64,000 nt of DNA from Heliomicrobium undosum (GTDB taxonomy: Bacteria; Bacillota; Desulfitobacteriia; Heliobacteriales; Heliobacteriaceae), in NCBI RefSeq assembly GCF_009877425.1, contig NZ_WXEY01000003.1, positions 124,001-188,000 on the forward strand, read 5' to 3'. The notes below the pieces were generated by a model that saw only the letters and a list, made by a program, of their open reading frames with translations, did not search any database and was not told where the DNA came from. How positions within the stretch are numbered: the stretch's first letter is position 1; the number at the start of each line of letters is the position of its first letter. The translations under genes were made by a program, and so were the position numbers. Positions 8,485-16,680 of this stretch are shown here, piece after piece.

Positions 8485-10635
8485 GTGTTCGCCACACCGG
8501 TACAGGTGCGTAAACGAACGACACAGGTTTTCCTGTTTTTCACCGTACTGGTCGGCATCCTGATCCTGCGTCTCTTTTGGGTTCAGGTCGTCAACGGCGC
8601 CTTCTACTCAGCCAAGGCCGAGGAGGTTCGTCTGCGCGATCTGCCGGTGGAAGCAAAACGGGGAACCATTTACGATCGCAACATGAATTCGCTCGCCGTG
8701 TCGGTGAGCGTTGATTCTGTCGTCGCCAACCCGCGAGAGGTAAACGGCTCAGAACGGGGGAGGGAGATTGCCGCCGAACTGGCTCGCGTCCTCGAAATGG
8801 ATCAGGAACGGGTGTTCAAGCTGATCACGCAGCCGGACGTGGGCTTTGTCTGGGTCAAACGGAAAGTCGAACCCGATAAGATCGAGCAACTGCGCAACTC
8901 GCCAGTCAAGCTGACAGGCATCGGCTACATCCCGGAAAGCAAGCGTTATTACGAAAAGGGCAAACTGGCCTCGCACATCCTGGGGATCACCGATACGGAC
9001 GCCCGGGGCCTGGAAGGGCTTGAAATGCTCTTTGACCAAGACCTGCGCGGTCTGCCGGGCAAGCTGGTGGCCGAGTATGACGCCCGCAACCGCGAGATGC
9101 CCCAGGCCGAACACGCCTTCATTCGCCCCGTCGACGGGCACAGCCTCGTGCTGACCATCGATGAGACGGTCCAGTACATCGTAGAACGGGAACTGGATAA
9201 GCTCGAACGGGAACGAAAGCCCAAAGGCGCCACCGTCATCGTCATGGACGTGAAGACCGGCCGCATCCTGGGCATGTCGAACCGTCCCACCTATGATCCC
9301 AACGACCGGGGCAAGTATCCTGACGCCGCCCGCCGCAGCCGGGCGATCAGCGACGCCTATGAGCCTGGGTCCACCTTCAAGATTGTCACCGCCAGCGCCG
9401 CCCTGGAAGAGGGCGCTGTCAAGGAATCGGACCGCTTTTTTGACCCCGGATACGCGATCGTCGGCGACCGCCGCGTGCGCTGTTGGAAAGACGGCGGCCA
9501 CGGCGCCCAGACCTTTACCGAGGTGGTTCAAAACTCCTGCAACCCAGGCTTCATTCAGATCGGCATGAATCTCGGCCTCCCCAAGTTTTACAACTACCTG
9601 AAGGCTTTCGGCTTCGGTCAGCCGACAGGGATCACCCTGAACGGGGAGGCGGCGGGCATCCTGGTGCCGGAGAAGACGGCCAAGCCGATCGACCTGGCCA
9701 CCATGTCCATCGGTCAGGCTAACGCCGTCACACCGATCCAACTGATCACCGCTGTGTCGGCGGTGGCCAACGGCGGGAAACTGATGAAGCCCCAACTGGT
9801 CGAAAAGATACTCGACGCCCAGGGTTCGGTGATCAAGACCTTCGAGCCTGAGGTCGTCCGTCAGGTCGTATCCAAGGAGACGGCCGAAAAGGTCAACCTG
9901 ATCCTGGAGAAGGTCGTATCCAAAGGGACGGGCATCAACGCCTATATTGAGGGTCACCGGGTGGGCGGCAAAACAGGCACGGCTCAGAAGATCAAGCCCG
10001 GCGGCGGCTACATGGAAGGCGAGTATGTGGCGTCTTTTGTCGGCATCGCCCCGGCCAATGATCCGGCCATCGCCTGTCTCGTTGTTGTCGATGCGCCGCA
10101 GGGAGAGCCCCATTTCGGTGGCCTGGTGGCGGCGCCCATCTTCAAGGCCGTCGTGGCCGATGTGCTGCGCCACCTGGGGATTCAACCTCAGGTCCTTCCC
10201 GCCGAGGTTCCGGCGGTCACTACAGACGGCGTGAAGGAAATCGCAGTCCCGCAGGTGACCGGTCTCAGCGAAGAGGAAGCGGAGCAGCGGGTGATGCGCG
10301 TCGGGCTGAGCGTAGCGACAGAAGGCTTCGGCGTCCGTGTCGTCAATCAGTCTCCCAAACCTGGCGAAAAGGTGGCGCCCCAGACCGCGGTAATTCTTTA
10401 CCTGGGCGACGATGAAAAAGCTGCCCGGGCAGCGCCAGGAGAAGAAGTGATCTGCCCCGACGTGACGGGAAAAGGGATCAAACAGGCCGGCGATCTGTTG
10501 GCCAAAGCGGGTCTCTCCTTTGAACCGGTCGGGAGCGGTCTCGCGAAAGGGCAGAGCGTCAAGGGCGGCCGCAAGGTGCCGGTGGGCACGGTGGTTCGCG
10601 TCGAATTTGCGCCCGTCGACGAAAGCGGTCCCTAA
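8485..10635 (+). CDS. spoVD: Class B penicillin-binding protein with two PASTA domains (SpoVD/FtsI)
   Basis: 716 residues. A single membrane helix at ~14-34 is followed by the dimerisation domain (KRGTIYDRN) and a transpeptidase domain with STFK (S296), SCN (S351) and KTGTA (K496), all catalytic motifs intact. Two PASTA domains follow (~585-645 and ~652-714). PASTA domains at the end of a dcw-cluster PBP point to SpoVD, the spore-cortex transpeptidase, although with no second copy here it may also serve septation as FtsI. The GTG start follows AGGGGAGGA (8472-8480). Confidence 0.92.
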   Translation: MFATPVQVRKRTTQVFLFFTVLVGILILRLFWVQVVNGAFYSAKAEEVRLRDLPVEAKRGTIYDRNMNSLAVSVSVDSVVANPREVNGSERGREIAAELARVLEMDQERVFKLITQPDVGFVWVKRKVEPDKIEQLRNSPVKLTGIGYIPESKRYYEKGKLASHILGITDTDARGLEGLEMLFDQDLRGLPGKLVAEYDARNREMPQAEHAFIRPVDGHSLVLTIDETVQYIVERELDKLERERKPKGATVIVMDVKTGRILGMSNRPTYDPNDRGKYPDAARRSRAISDAYEPGSTFKIVTASAALEEGAVKESDRFFDPGYAIVGDRRVRCWKDGGHGAQTFTEVVQNSCNPGFIQIGMNLGLPKFYNYLKAFGFGQPTGITLNGEAAGILVPEKTAKPIDLATMSIGQANAVTPIQLITAVSAVANGGKLMKPQLVEKILDAQGSVIKTFEPEVVRQVVSKETAEKVNLILEKVVSKGTGINAYIEGHRVGGKTGTAQKIKPGGGYMEGEYVASFVGIAPANDPAIACLVVVDAPQGEPHFGGLVAAPIFKAVVADVLRHLGIQPQVLPAEVPAVTTDGVKEIAVPQVTGLSEEEAEQRVMRVGLSVATEGFGVRVVNQSPKPGEKVAPQTAVILYLGDDEKAARAAPGEEVICPDVTGKGIKQAGDLLAKAGLSFEPVGSGLAKGQSVKGGRKVPVGTVVRVEFAPVDESGP

Positions 10636-10697
10636 GGGGTAGTCAGCGCGGAAACCCCTATGTATCAAAGGGCGCCGCGGTTGAAAATAAACTGTAA

Positions 10698-10712
10698 TGG
10701 TAATGATTATTA
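10698..10712 (+). promoter_or_regulatory. Fur/PerR-type box upstream of murE
   Basis: TGGTAATGATTATTA matches the 7-1-7 Fur-family consensus TGATAATNATTATCA at 12 of 14 informative positions. It lies ~95 bases before the murE start. Chance occurrence in this locally AT-rich patch is possible. Confidence 0.35.
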
Positions 10713-10734
10713 ACAACGAACAGAAATTGCATGA

Positions 10735-10763
10735 CTTTCCGCCGGCCTTTCGCCGGCGGGAAG
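10735..10763 (+). other. Strong hairpin in the murE leader
   Basis: A 12-bp stem (10735-10746 with 10752-10763, one G-U) around a 5-nt loop CTTTC, without a following T tract. It lies 27 bases before the murE Shine-Dalgarno. It could protect mRNA or pause polymerase. Confidence 0.5.
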
Positions 10764-10805
10764 CTCTGTCGGTTGACGCTGATGGGCGTAAGGAGGGGAG
10801 CCCCC

Positions 10806-12386
10806 TTGGAACTGATACACTTGCTTGCAGATATTGAAGTATGCGACATTCGCCCTTCTGGGAACAGTGCAGCTGCGCCGCTCGCCGGCGCAGCTGGCGG
10901 CAATCCGTTTTTCGGACAGAAAATCTCGGGGCTCGCCTATGACTCCCGGCGGGTGCAGCCGGGTTTTCTCTTTTTTTGTGTACCCGGTCAAAAGACGGAC
11001 GGCCACCGCTTTGCCGCTGATGCTGTCGGTCGCGGCGCTGCGGCCCTGGTGGTGGAACGCTATGTTGACGTCGATGCGCCCCAGATCCGTGTACCTTCGA
11101 CGCGGAAAAGCATGGCTCAGGCTGCGCGTGTTTTTTATGGCAACCCGTCGGGCCGGATGCTGATGGTTGGGGTGACCGGCACGAACGGCAAGACGACGAC
11201 GACCCACCTTGTGGAGGCGATTCTCACCGCCCAGGGGCGCCGGGTCGGATTGATCGGCACAAACGGCAACCGCCTGGGCGACAAGTCCTGGCCGGCGGAA
11301 CATACGACGCCTGAATCGCTCGATCTGCAGGCTTTGCTGGCGGAGATGGCCGGCGAGGGCGCCGATGCGGCCGTCATGGAGGTATCCTCCCATGCCCTCG
11401 ACCAACTGCGGGTGCTGGGCGTCGACTTCGATCTAGCCCTCTTCACCAATCTGACGCAGGACCACCTCGATTACCACGAGACACTGGAGCGGTACCGGGA
11501 CGCGAAGGGGATCCTTTTTCGCGAACTTACAGGCGTGATGAAGGGCGCCAAAGAGGCGAATTCTTCGGGAGCGACTCCTGAAGCGACACCCCTGCAAGGG
11601 GGGCCGAAAAGGGCGATCATCAACGCTGATGATCCCAACGCCGGCTTTTTCATCGCTGCCAGCGCGGCGCCGGTGATCACCTATGGCATCGACGCTGATG
11701 CCATGATCAAAGGGCGCGACTGGACGGTCACACCGCAAGGCCTGACCTGTGATGTCCTTTACCCAGGCGGGGAGGTTCGCCTGAACCTGCAACTGACGGG
11801 ACGATTCAACCTTTCGAATGCCCTGGCTGCTTTCGCTGCCGGCTGGGCCGCCGGGATCGACCCGGAGGCGATCGCCGCCGCTCTGGGCACGGTGACAGGC
11901 GTGGCAGGGCGGTTCGAGCGGATCGACCTGGGACAGCCTTTCAGTGTCATCGTCGACTACGCCCATACGCCTGACGGTTTGGAAAATGTGCTTGTTACCG
12001 CCCGGGCGCTGGCCCAAGGACGGGTGATCACCGTCTTCGGCTGCGGCGGAGACCGGGACCGGACAAAGCGCCCGAAGATGGGGGCGGTTGTGGCCCGCCT
12101 CAGCGATGTGGCGATCGTCACCTCTGACAACCCGCGCACAGAAGACCCCCAGCGGATCATCGAGGATATCCTGCCGGGCTTGGCGGATGGTGTTGATGTC
12201 CATGTCGAACCGGACCGGTCATCGGCCATCGCTCTGGCGCTGTCGCTGGCCCAGCCGGGTGATCTGGTGATGATCGCCGGCAAGGGTCATGAGACCTACC
12301 AGATCGTTGGCGCAAAAGTGCTCCCTTTCGATGATCGCCAGATCGCCCGCGAGCGGCTGAGGGGGATGGGCTATGATCGGCGTTGA
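10806..12386 (+). CDS. murE: UDP-MurNAc-tripeptide synthetase MurE (meso-diaminopimelate adding)
   Basis: 526 residues from TTG 10806. Motifs are the Mur-ligase P-loop GVTGTNGKTTTTHLVEA, HTTPESLDLQ, the catalytic block EVSSHALDQLRV, and TNLTQDHLDYH. DNPRTEDP matches the DNPR motif that selects meso-diaminopimelate, so the peptidoglycan is predicted to be the A1-gamma DAP type. AAGGAGGGGAG (10790-10800) fixes the TTG start rather than upstream 10731. A ~20-residue insertion (SSGATPEATPLQGG) lies near residue 255. It overlaps murF by 14 bp. Confidence 0.93.
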   Translation: MELIHLLADIEVCDIRPSGNSAAAPLAGAAGGNPFFGQKISGLAYDSRRVQPGFLFFCVPGQKTDGHRFAADAVGRGAAALVVERYVDVDAPQIRVPSTRKSMAQAARVFYGNPSGRMLMVGVTGTNGKTTTTHLVEAILTAQGRRVGLIGTNGNRLGDKSWPAEHTTPESLDLQALLAEMAGEGADAAVMEVSSHALDQLRVLGVDFDLALFTNLTQDHLDYHETLERYRDAKGILFRELTGVMKGAKEANSSGATPEATPLQGGPKRAIINADDPNAGFFIAASAAPVITYGIDADAMIKGRDWTVTPQGLTCDVLYPGGEVRLNLQLTGRFNLSNALAAFAAGWAAGIDPEAIAAALGTVTGVAGRFERIDLGQPFSVIVDYAHTPDGLENVLVTARALAQGRVITVFGCGGDRDRTKRPKMGAVVARLSDVAIVTSDNPRTEDPQRIIEDILPGLADGVDVHVEPDRSSAIALALSLAQPGDLVMIAGKGHETYQIVGAKVLPFDDRQIARERLRGMGYDRR

Positions 12387-13869
12387 CCTTTCTCTCCTGG
12401 CTGAGTGGATGCTGGGAAAAGTCGAGGGCGAGGGAACAGCCCTCATCTCCGGCACAGCCGTTGTGGACAGCCGGAAGGTGGCGCCCGGGGATGTCTTTTT
12501 CGCCCTCCCTGGAGAAAAGGTCGACGGCCATGACTTTGTTCCGGCTGCTTTGGCGGCTGGCGCCGCCTGCGCCGTCGTCCGCCGAATGGACGATGGCTGG
12601 AAGGCGGCCCTCCGGCCGGGTCAGGGGCTGATCCTTGTCGACGACGGCTTGCAGGCGCTGCAGGACTGCGCCCGCCACTACCGAACGCAACTGGCCATCC
12701 CTGTCATCGCCGTCACCGGATCGACAGGCAAGACATCGACGAAGGACCTGCTGGCGGCGGCTGTCGGCGCACAATTGGATGTGATGAAAAGCCCCGGCAA
12801 TTTTAATAATGAAATCGGTCTTCCGCTGACCCTGTTGGGGGTTCAGGAACACCACCAAGCGCTGATCGTGGAGATGGGGATGCGTGGCGAGGGGCAGATC
12901 GCCGCGCTCTGCCGCATCGCCCGCCCCGATGTGGGCCTTTTGACGAATATCGGCCCTGTTCACATGGAACTGCTCGGGAGCATGGAGGCCATTGGCCGCG
13001 CCAAGGGGGAATTGCTGCAGTCGCTTCCCGAAAAGGGGAAGGCGGTTGTTAACGGCGAGGATCGGCGGGTTGTGGCCGAGACACTGTCCAGCCGCTGCCC
13101 TGTCGTCTATGCCGGGACATCCCCGGAGGCGTTGGCCGATGGGCTCATCGCAGGCGGCCTGAATCCCGCCGAGCCGGTGCAGGCGATCTGGGCGACGGAG
13201 GTGGAACCCCTCGGCGAACAGGGTTCACGCGTGGCCGGCGCTTTCGGCGCCTTTATCCCTGAACAGGCTGCTGGGAATGGGGAGTCGACCTTTGAGTTTT
13301 TGCTGCCCCTGCCGGGGCGGCATCAGGTGTCTAACGCCCTCCTGGCGTTGGCCGCCGCCAGGGCCGTCGGGGTAGATCCTGCGGCGGCAGCCGGCGGATT
13401 GGCACAAGCCCGGCTCTCTTCGCTGCGCTGGGAGACGCGCCGTTTTGATTGCGCAGTCACCTTGATCAACGACGCCTACAACGCCAACCCTGCGGCCATG
13501 ACGGCTGCTCTGACGACAGCCGCTGAATTGGCCGGACCGGGTCGCCTTGTCGCCGTACTGGGGGACATGTATGAACTGGGTCCCGAGGCGGCTGAATACC
13601 ACCGGCAGGTGGGGCGCCAAGCTGCCAAACTGGGCGTAGGCCTGCTGGTTTCGGTGGGAACCCTCGGCGCCTGCATCACTGACGGCGCCATCGAAGCCGG
13701 CATGACGCCGGAACGGATTCGTCGCTTCGCCGACGCTGAAACAGCGGCTGCAGCGTTGCCGGGACAAGTGGAAGAAGACGATGTGATCCTGATCAAGGCA
13801 TCCCGAGGCATGCGTTTGGAGCGAGTGGCCCATGCCCTCGCAGATACACTGGCGAATCGGCGCCGCTGA
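12373..13869 (+). CDS. murF: UDP-MurNAc-tripeptide:D-Ala-D-Ala ligase MurF
   Basis: 498 residues. VTGSTGKTSTKDLLAA is the ATP-binding loop, KSPGNFNNEIGLPLTLL and EMGMRGEGQI are MurF-specific, and LINDAYNANPAAMTAAL is the conserved C-terminal-domain motif. It adds D-Ala-D-Ala to complete the pentapeptide. Its ATG lies inside the murE end (14-bp overlap), so translation is probably coupled. mraY follows 14 bases later. Confidence 0.95.
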   Translation: MIGVDLSLLAEWMLGKVEGEGTALISGTAVVDSRKVAPGDVFFALPGEKVDGHDFVPAALAAGAACAVVRRMDDGWKAALRPGQGLILVDDGLQALQDCARHYRTQLAIPVIAVTGSTGKTSTKDLLAAAVGAQLDVMKSPGNFNNEIGLPLTLLGVQEHHQALIVEMGMRGEGQIAALCRIARPDVGLLTNIGPVHMELLGSMEAIGRAKGELLQSLPEKGKAVVNGEDRRVVAETLSSRCPVVYAGTSPEALADGLIAGGLNPAEPVQAIWATEVEPLGEQGSRVAGAFGAFIPEQAAGNGESTFEFLLPLPGRHQVSNALLALAAARAVGVDPAAAAGGLAQARLSSLRWETRRFDCAVTLINDAYNANPAAMTAALTTAAELAGPGRLVAVLGDMYELGPEAAEYHRQVGRQAAKLGVGLLVSVGTLGACITDGAIEAGMTPERIRRFADAETAAAALPGQVEEDDVILIKASRGMRLERVAHALADTLANRRR

Positions 13870-13883
13870 GGAGAACGTGAACC

Positions 13884-14849
13884 ATGCAGAAAATGGTATG
13901 GGCCTTTATTGTCGCCGGCGCGGCCGGATTGTTGCTCGGTCCCTGGCTGATCCCCTACCTTCGCCGGCTGAAGTTCGGCCAGAGCATACGTGAGGAGGGG
14001 CCGAAAGGACATCAGCGCAAGGCGGGAACACCCACCATGGGGGGCGTCCTCTTTCTGATCGCCGTCCCTGTGGCCGTCCTTGCGACGGCCGGATTCACGC
14101 CTCTATCGGGAGTCCTCTTGCTGGGCCTGCTCGGCTTCGGGCTTATCGGTTTTATTGACGATTACATTAAAGTGGTGAAAAAGCGAAACCTCGGCTTGCG
14201 GGCTTGGCAGAAATTCACCGGCCAAATTATCTTGTCTCTGATTTTAATCTACAGCGTCGTCCATGGGATTGATCGGGGAACATCCCTGTACATACCGGGA
14301 TTCGATGTCTGGTGGGATGCCGGGGCGCTCTACTACCCGCTGGCATTGCTCTTGATTGTGGGAACGACAAACGCCGTCAACCTGGCAGACGGTCTCGACG
14401 GGCTGGCGGCCGGCATGACCTTCTGGGTGGCCCTTGCCTTTGCTGCCATCGCATCGGCGGGGACATCCGATGTCACAGCCGCCTTCGCCGCCGCCCTCGC
14501 CGGCGGCTGCATCGGATTTTTGTTCTTCAACCACCATCCCGCCCGTATGTTTATGGGTGACACAGGCTCACTGGCCTTAGGCGGCGCCGTCGCCACACTG
14601 GCCCTGCTGACCCGGACAGAACTGATCCTCCCCGTACTCGGCGCCGTCTTCGTCGCCGAAACCCTCTCCGTGATCCTGCAGGTGGCCTCCTTCAAGCTAA
14701 CAGGCAAACGCATCTTCCGGATGAGCCCCCTGCATCACCACTTCGAACTGGGCGGCTGGCACGAAACGAGCGTCGTCTACACCTTCTGGGCCGCCTCCCT
14801 CATCTCCGCCTTCCTCGGGGTACTGCTCGCGATGCCTATTCGTTTCTAA
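13884..14849 (+). CDS. mraY: Phospho-MurNAc-pentapeptide transferase MraY
   Basis: 321 residues with about ten hydrophobic segments. TPTMGGVLFL, DDYIKVVKKRNLGL, NAVNLADGLDGLAAG and MGDTGSLALGG carry the conserved aspartates of the active site, and MSPLHHHFELGG near the C terminus is diagnostic. It makes lipid I at the membrane. The start is ATG 13884 after GAGGAGAACGTGAACC. It is followed not by murD directly, as in most dcw clusters, but by a 350-bp repeat-bearing gap. Confidence 0.96.
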   Translation: MQKMVWAFIVAGAAGLLLGPWLIPYLRRLKFGQSIREEGPKGHQRKAGTPTMGGVLFLIAVPVAVLATAGFTPLSGVLLLGLLGFGLIGFIDDYIKVVKKRNLGLRAWQKFTGQIILSLILIYSVVHGIDRGTSLYIPGFDVWWDAGALYYPLALLLIVGTTNAVNLADGLDGLAAGMTFWVALAFAAIASAGTSDVTAAFAAALAGGCIGFLFFNHHPARMFMGDTGSLALGGAVATLALLTRTELILPVLGAVFVAETLSVILQVASFKLTGKRIFRMSPLHHHFELGGWHETSVVYTFWAASLISAFLGVLLAMPIRF

Positions 14850-14856
14850 AAATCAC

Positions 14857-14908
14857 CGCAAATGTTTCGTAGGGGTTGTTTGCTCCGTGAGCGGTTTGAG
14901 CGGAGCGG
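14857..14908 (+). repeat. Partial copy (left end) of the dispersed palindromic element
   Basis: These 52 bases match 14995-15046 with one substitution (CTCCG against CTCTG). The fragment carries the left terminal arm and 13 flanking bases, and then diverges. The 86 bases between it and the full copy (14909-14994) show no gene. Confidence 0.9.
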
Positions 14909-15009
14909 GATTAATAGTGTACCCCCAACCGCAATATCAAAAAACGATGTAGAACAAACCTTAAAGACGGTAACCCAGCAAAGCAACGAATCATCGCAAA
15001 TGTTTCGTA

Positions 15010-15182
15010 GGGGTTGTTTGCTCTGTGAGCGGTTTGAGCGGAGCGGCGAAAAGTGAGCGAAGCCCGCGAAGCGTTAAGGGGCGCCACGGTTCACATGCAG
15101 AACAGCCCAGAGGTTTGGCGCCCCAGCGTAGCGGGCGTAGCGAACCGCCGCGCAGCTCTTAGCGAACGGAGCAAACAACCCC
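15010..15182 (+). repeat. Dispersed palindromic element, copy A
   Basis: 173 bp bounded by a perfect 14-bp inverted repeat (GGGGTTGTTTGCTC at 15010-15023, complement at 15169-15182). An inner 9-bp stem (15078-15086 with 15116-15124, GGGGCGCCA/TGGCGCCCC) encloses a 29-nt loop that contains ACATGCAGAACAGCCC. It aligns along its full length to copies B and C, but its stem sequences differ on both arms together. The gap 14850-15203 between mraY and murD contains only this element and its fragment; ORFs within it look spurious. Confidence 0.88.
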
Positions 15183-15203
15183 GAAGAGAAAGGATTGACA
15201 CCC

Positions 15204-16613
15204 TTGACCAACCGCTGGCAAGACGGACGCAAAACACTGGTCGTAGGCGCCGGCAAAAGCGGCATCGCGGCCGCCCGCACACTGGCCCGTCTGGGCGCCT
15301 CCGTCACCCTTTGCGATACAAAAGCACTGGAAGACCTGTCATGTCGGAAAGAACTGGAGGCAGCCGGCGTGGCCCTTCACGGCGGCGGTTATCCGTCCCT
15401 TCGGGAAGGGGGCTACTGTGAAGTCGTCATGAGTCCCGGCGTTCCCCTGATCGTGCCCCCGGCGCGGGAAGCGCAGGAGCGGGGGATCGCCGTCACGGGG
15501 GAACTGGAGATCGCCTACCTTTTGTCTCCGGCGCCTTTCATCGCCATCACAGGCACCAACGGCAAGACGACGACAACCTCACTGGTGGGCGCCATCCTTA
15601 AGGCAGCAGGCTGGAACCCCTTTGTCGGGGGGAACATCGGCCAGCCGCTCGTGGAAGAGGCGCAGAACCTCACTGCTGATCGCTGGGTCGTGGCTGAGGT
15701 CTCCTCCTTCCAATTGGAGACGACCGATCAGTTTCATCCCCGCGCTTCCATGATCCTGAACATCACCCCTGACCATCTCGACCGTCACGGCGACATGGAA
15801 AACTACCGCGCCATCAAAGCGCGCATTTTCCGAAACCAGGGCGGCGACCGGGGGAACGAGGACATCACCGTCCTCAACTACGATGATCCACTGGTGCGAA
15901 CACTGGCAGCCGACTGTCGGAGCCGGGTCCTTTGCTTCAGCCGGCTGCAGAAGATGGAGCATGGCGCTTACGTTGACGGCGGGATGATCCGTTTTGCTGG
16001 ACCGGAGGGCGACATCCCCGTTGTCGCCGTCGACCGATTGCAGATCAAAGGCGCCCACAACGTGGAAAACGCCTTGGCCGCCTGCGCCGTCACCGTAGGC
16101 CTCGGCATTGCTCCCGCTGTGGTCGCCCAGGCGATGATTGATTTTCAGCCGGTCGAACACCGCATGGAGCCTGCCGGAACGGTGGCCGGCGTAGCCTATG
16201 TGAACGACTCGAAAGGGACGAATCCTGACGCTTCCATCAAAGCGATTGAATCGTACGACAGGCCGGTGATCCTGATCGCCGGAGGAAAGAACAAGGGCAG
16301 CGATTTCAGCGAACTGGCGGAGATCATCAAAAAACGGGTGAAGGCGGTTGTCCTTGTCGGCCAGGCAGCGCCGGTACTTGAAGCCGCTCTCCGGAAGGTC
16401 GGCGTCGAATCGATCAAGCCTGTAGACACCTTTGAAGCCACTGTTCTTGAAGCTGCGCGGATGGCCGAACCGGGGGATGTGGTCCTCTTGAGTCCGGCCT
16501 GCGCCAGTCTCGATATGTTCCCAAACTATGAGGTGCGGGGACAGGTATTTAAGGACCTTGTCCGGCAATTGGCCCAAGATCATGGGGACGAAAAGGATCA
16601 GCCGCCCTGCTGA
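15204..16613 (+). CDS. murD: UDP-MurNAc-L-alanine:D-glutamate ligase MurD
   Basis: 469 residues. VVGAGKSGIAAARTLARLG is the N-terminal Rossmann-like loop of MurD, ITGTNGKTTTTSLVGAIL the ATP site, EVSSFQLET and NITPDHLDRHG the catalytic block, and NDSKGTNPDAS and LSPACASLDMFPNYEVRG the C-terminal signatures. TTG 15204 is preferred to TTG 15195 because AAAGGA (15189-15194) would abut the earlier codon. Copy A of the repeat ends 21 bases upstream. Confidence 0.94.
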   Translation: MTNRWQDGRKTLVVGAGKSGIAAARTLARLGASVTLCDTKALEDLSCRKELEAAGVALHGGGYPSLREGGYCEVVMSPGVPLIVPPAREAQERGIAVTGELEIAYLLSPAPFIAITGTNGKTTTTSLVGAILKAAGWNPFVGGNIGQPLVEEAQNLTADRWVVAEVSSFQLETTDQFHPRASMILNITPDHLDRHGDMENYRAIKARIFRNQGGDRGNEDITVLNYDDPLVRTLAADCRSRVLCFSRLQKMEHGAYVDGGMIRFAGPEGDIPVVAVDRLQIKGAHNVENALAACAVTVGLGIAPAVVAQAMIDFQPVEHRMEPAGTVAGVAYVNDSKGTNPDASIKAIESYDRPVILIAGGKNKGSDFSELAEIIKKRVKAVVLVGQAAPVLEAALRKVGVESIKPVDTFEATVLEAARMAEPGDVVLLSPACASLDMFPNYEVRGQVFKDLVRQLAQDHGDEKDQPPC

Positions 16614-16680
16614 AACAAAGCGGTGAGGCCGAAGCGGGCCGGCAGAATCTTGGTGATCGCCATTGAGGGGAGGAGAAAGC

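Noticed and set aside
8749-10716. 655-codon open frame on the minus strand
   Set aside because: It is antisense to the spoVD transpeptidase, whose catalytic motifs are all present. Long antisense frames are expected in GC-rich genes, and the protein has no recognisable motif.
15053-15421. Small ORFs within repeat copy A and its surroundings
   Set aside because: The same peptide-like strings recur in copies B and C only because the DNA is repeated; frames are not preserved, and substitutions follow base pairing, not codons.
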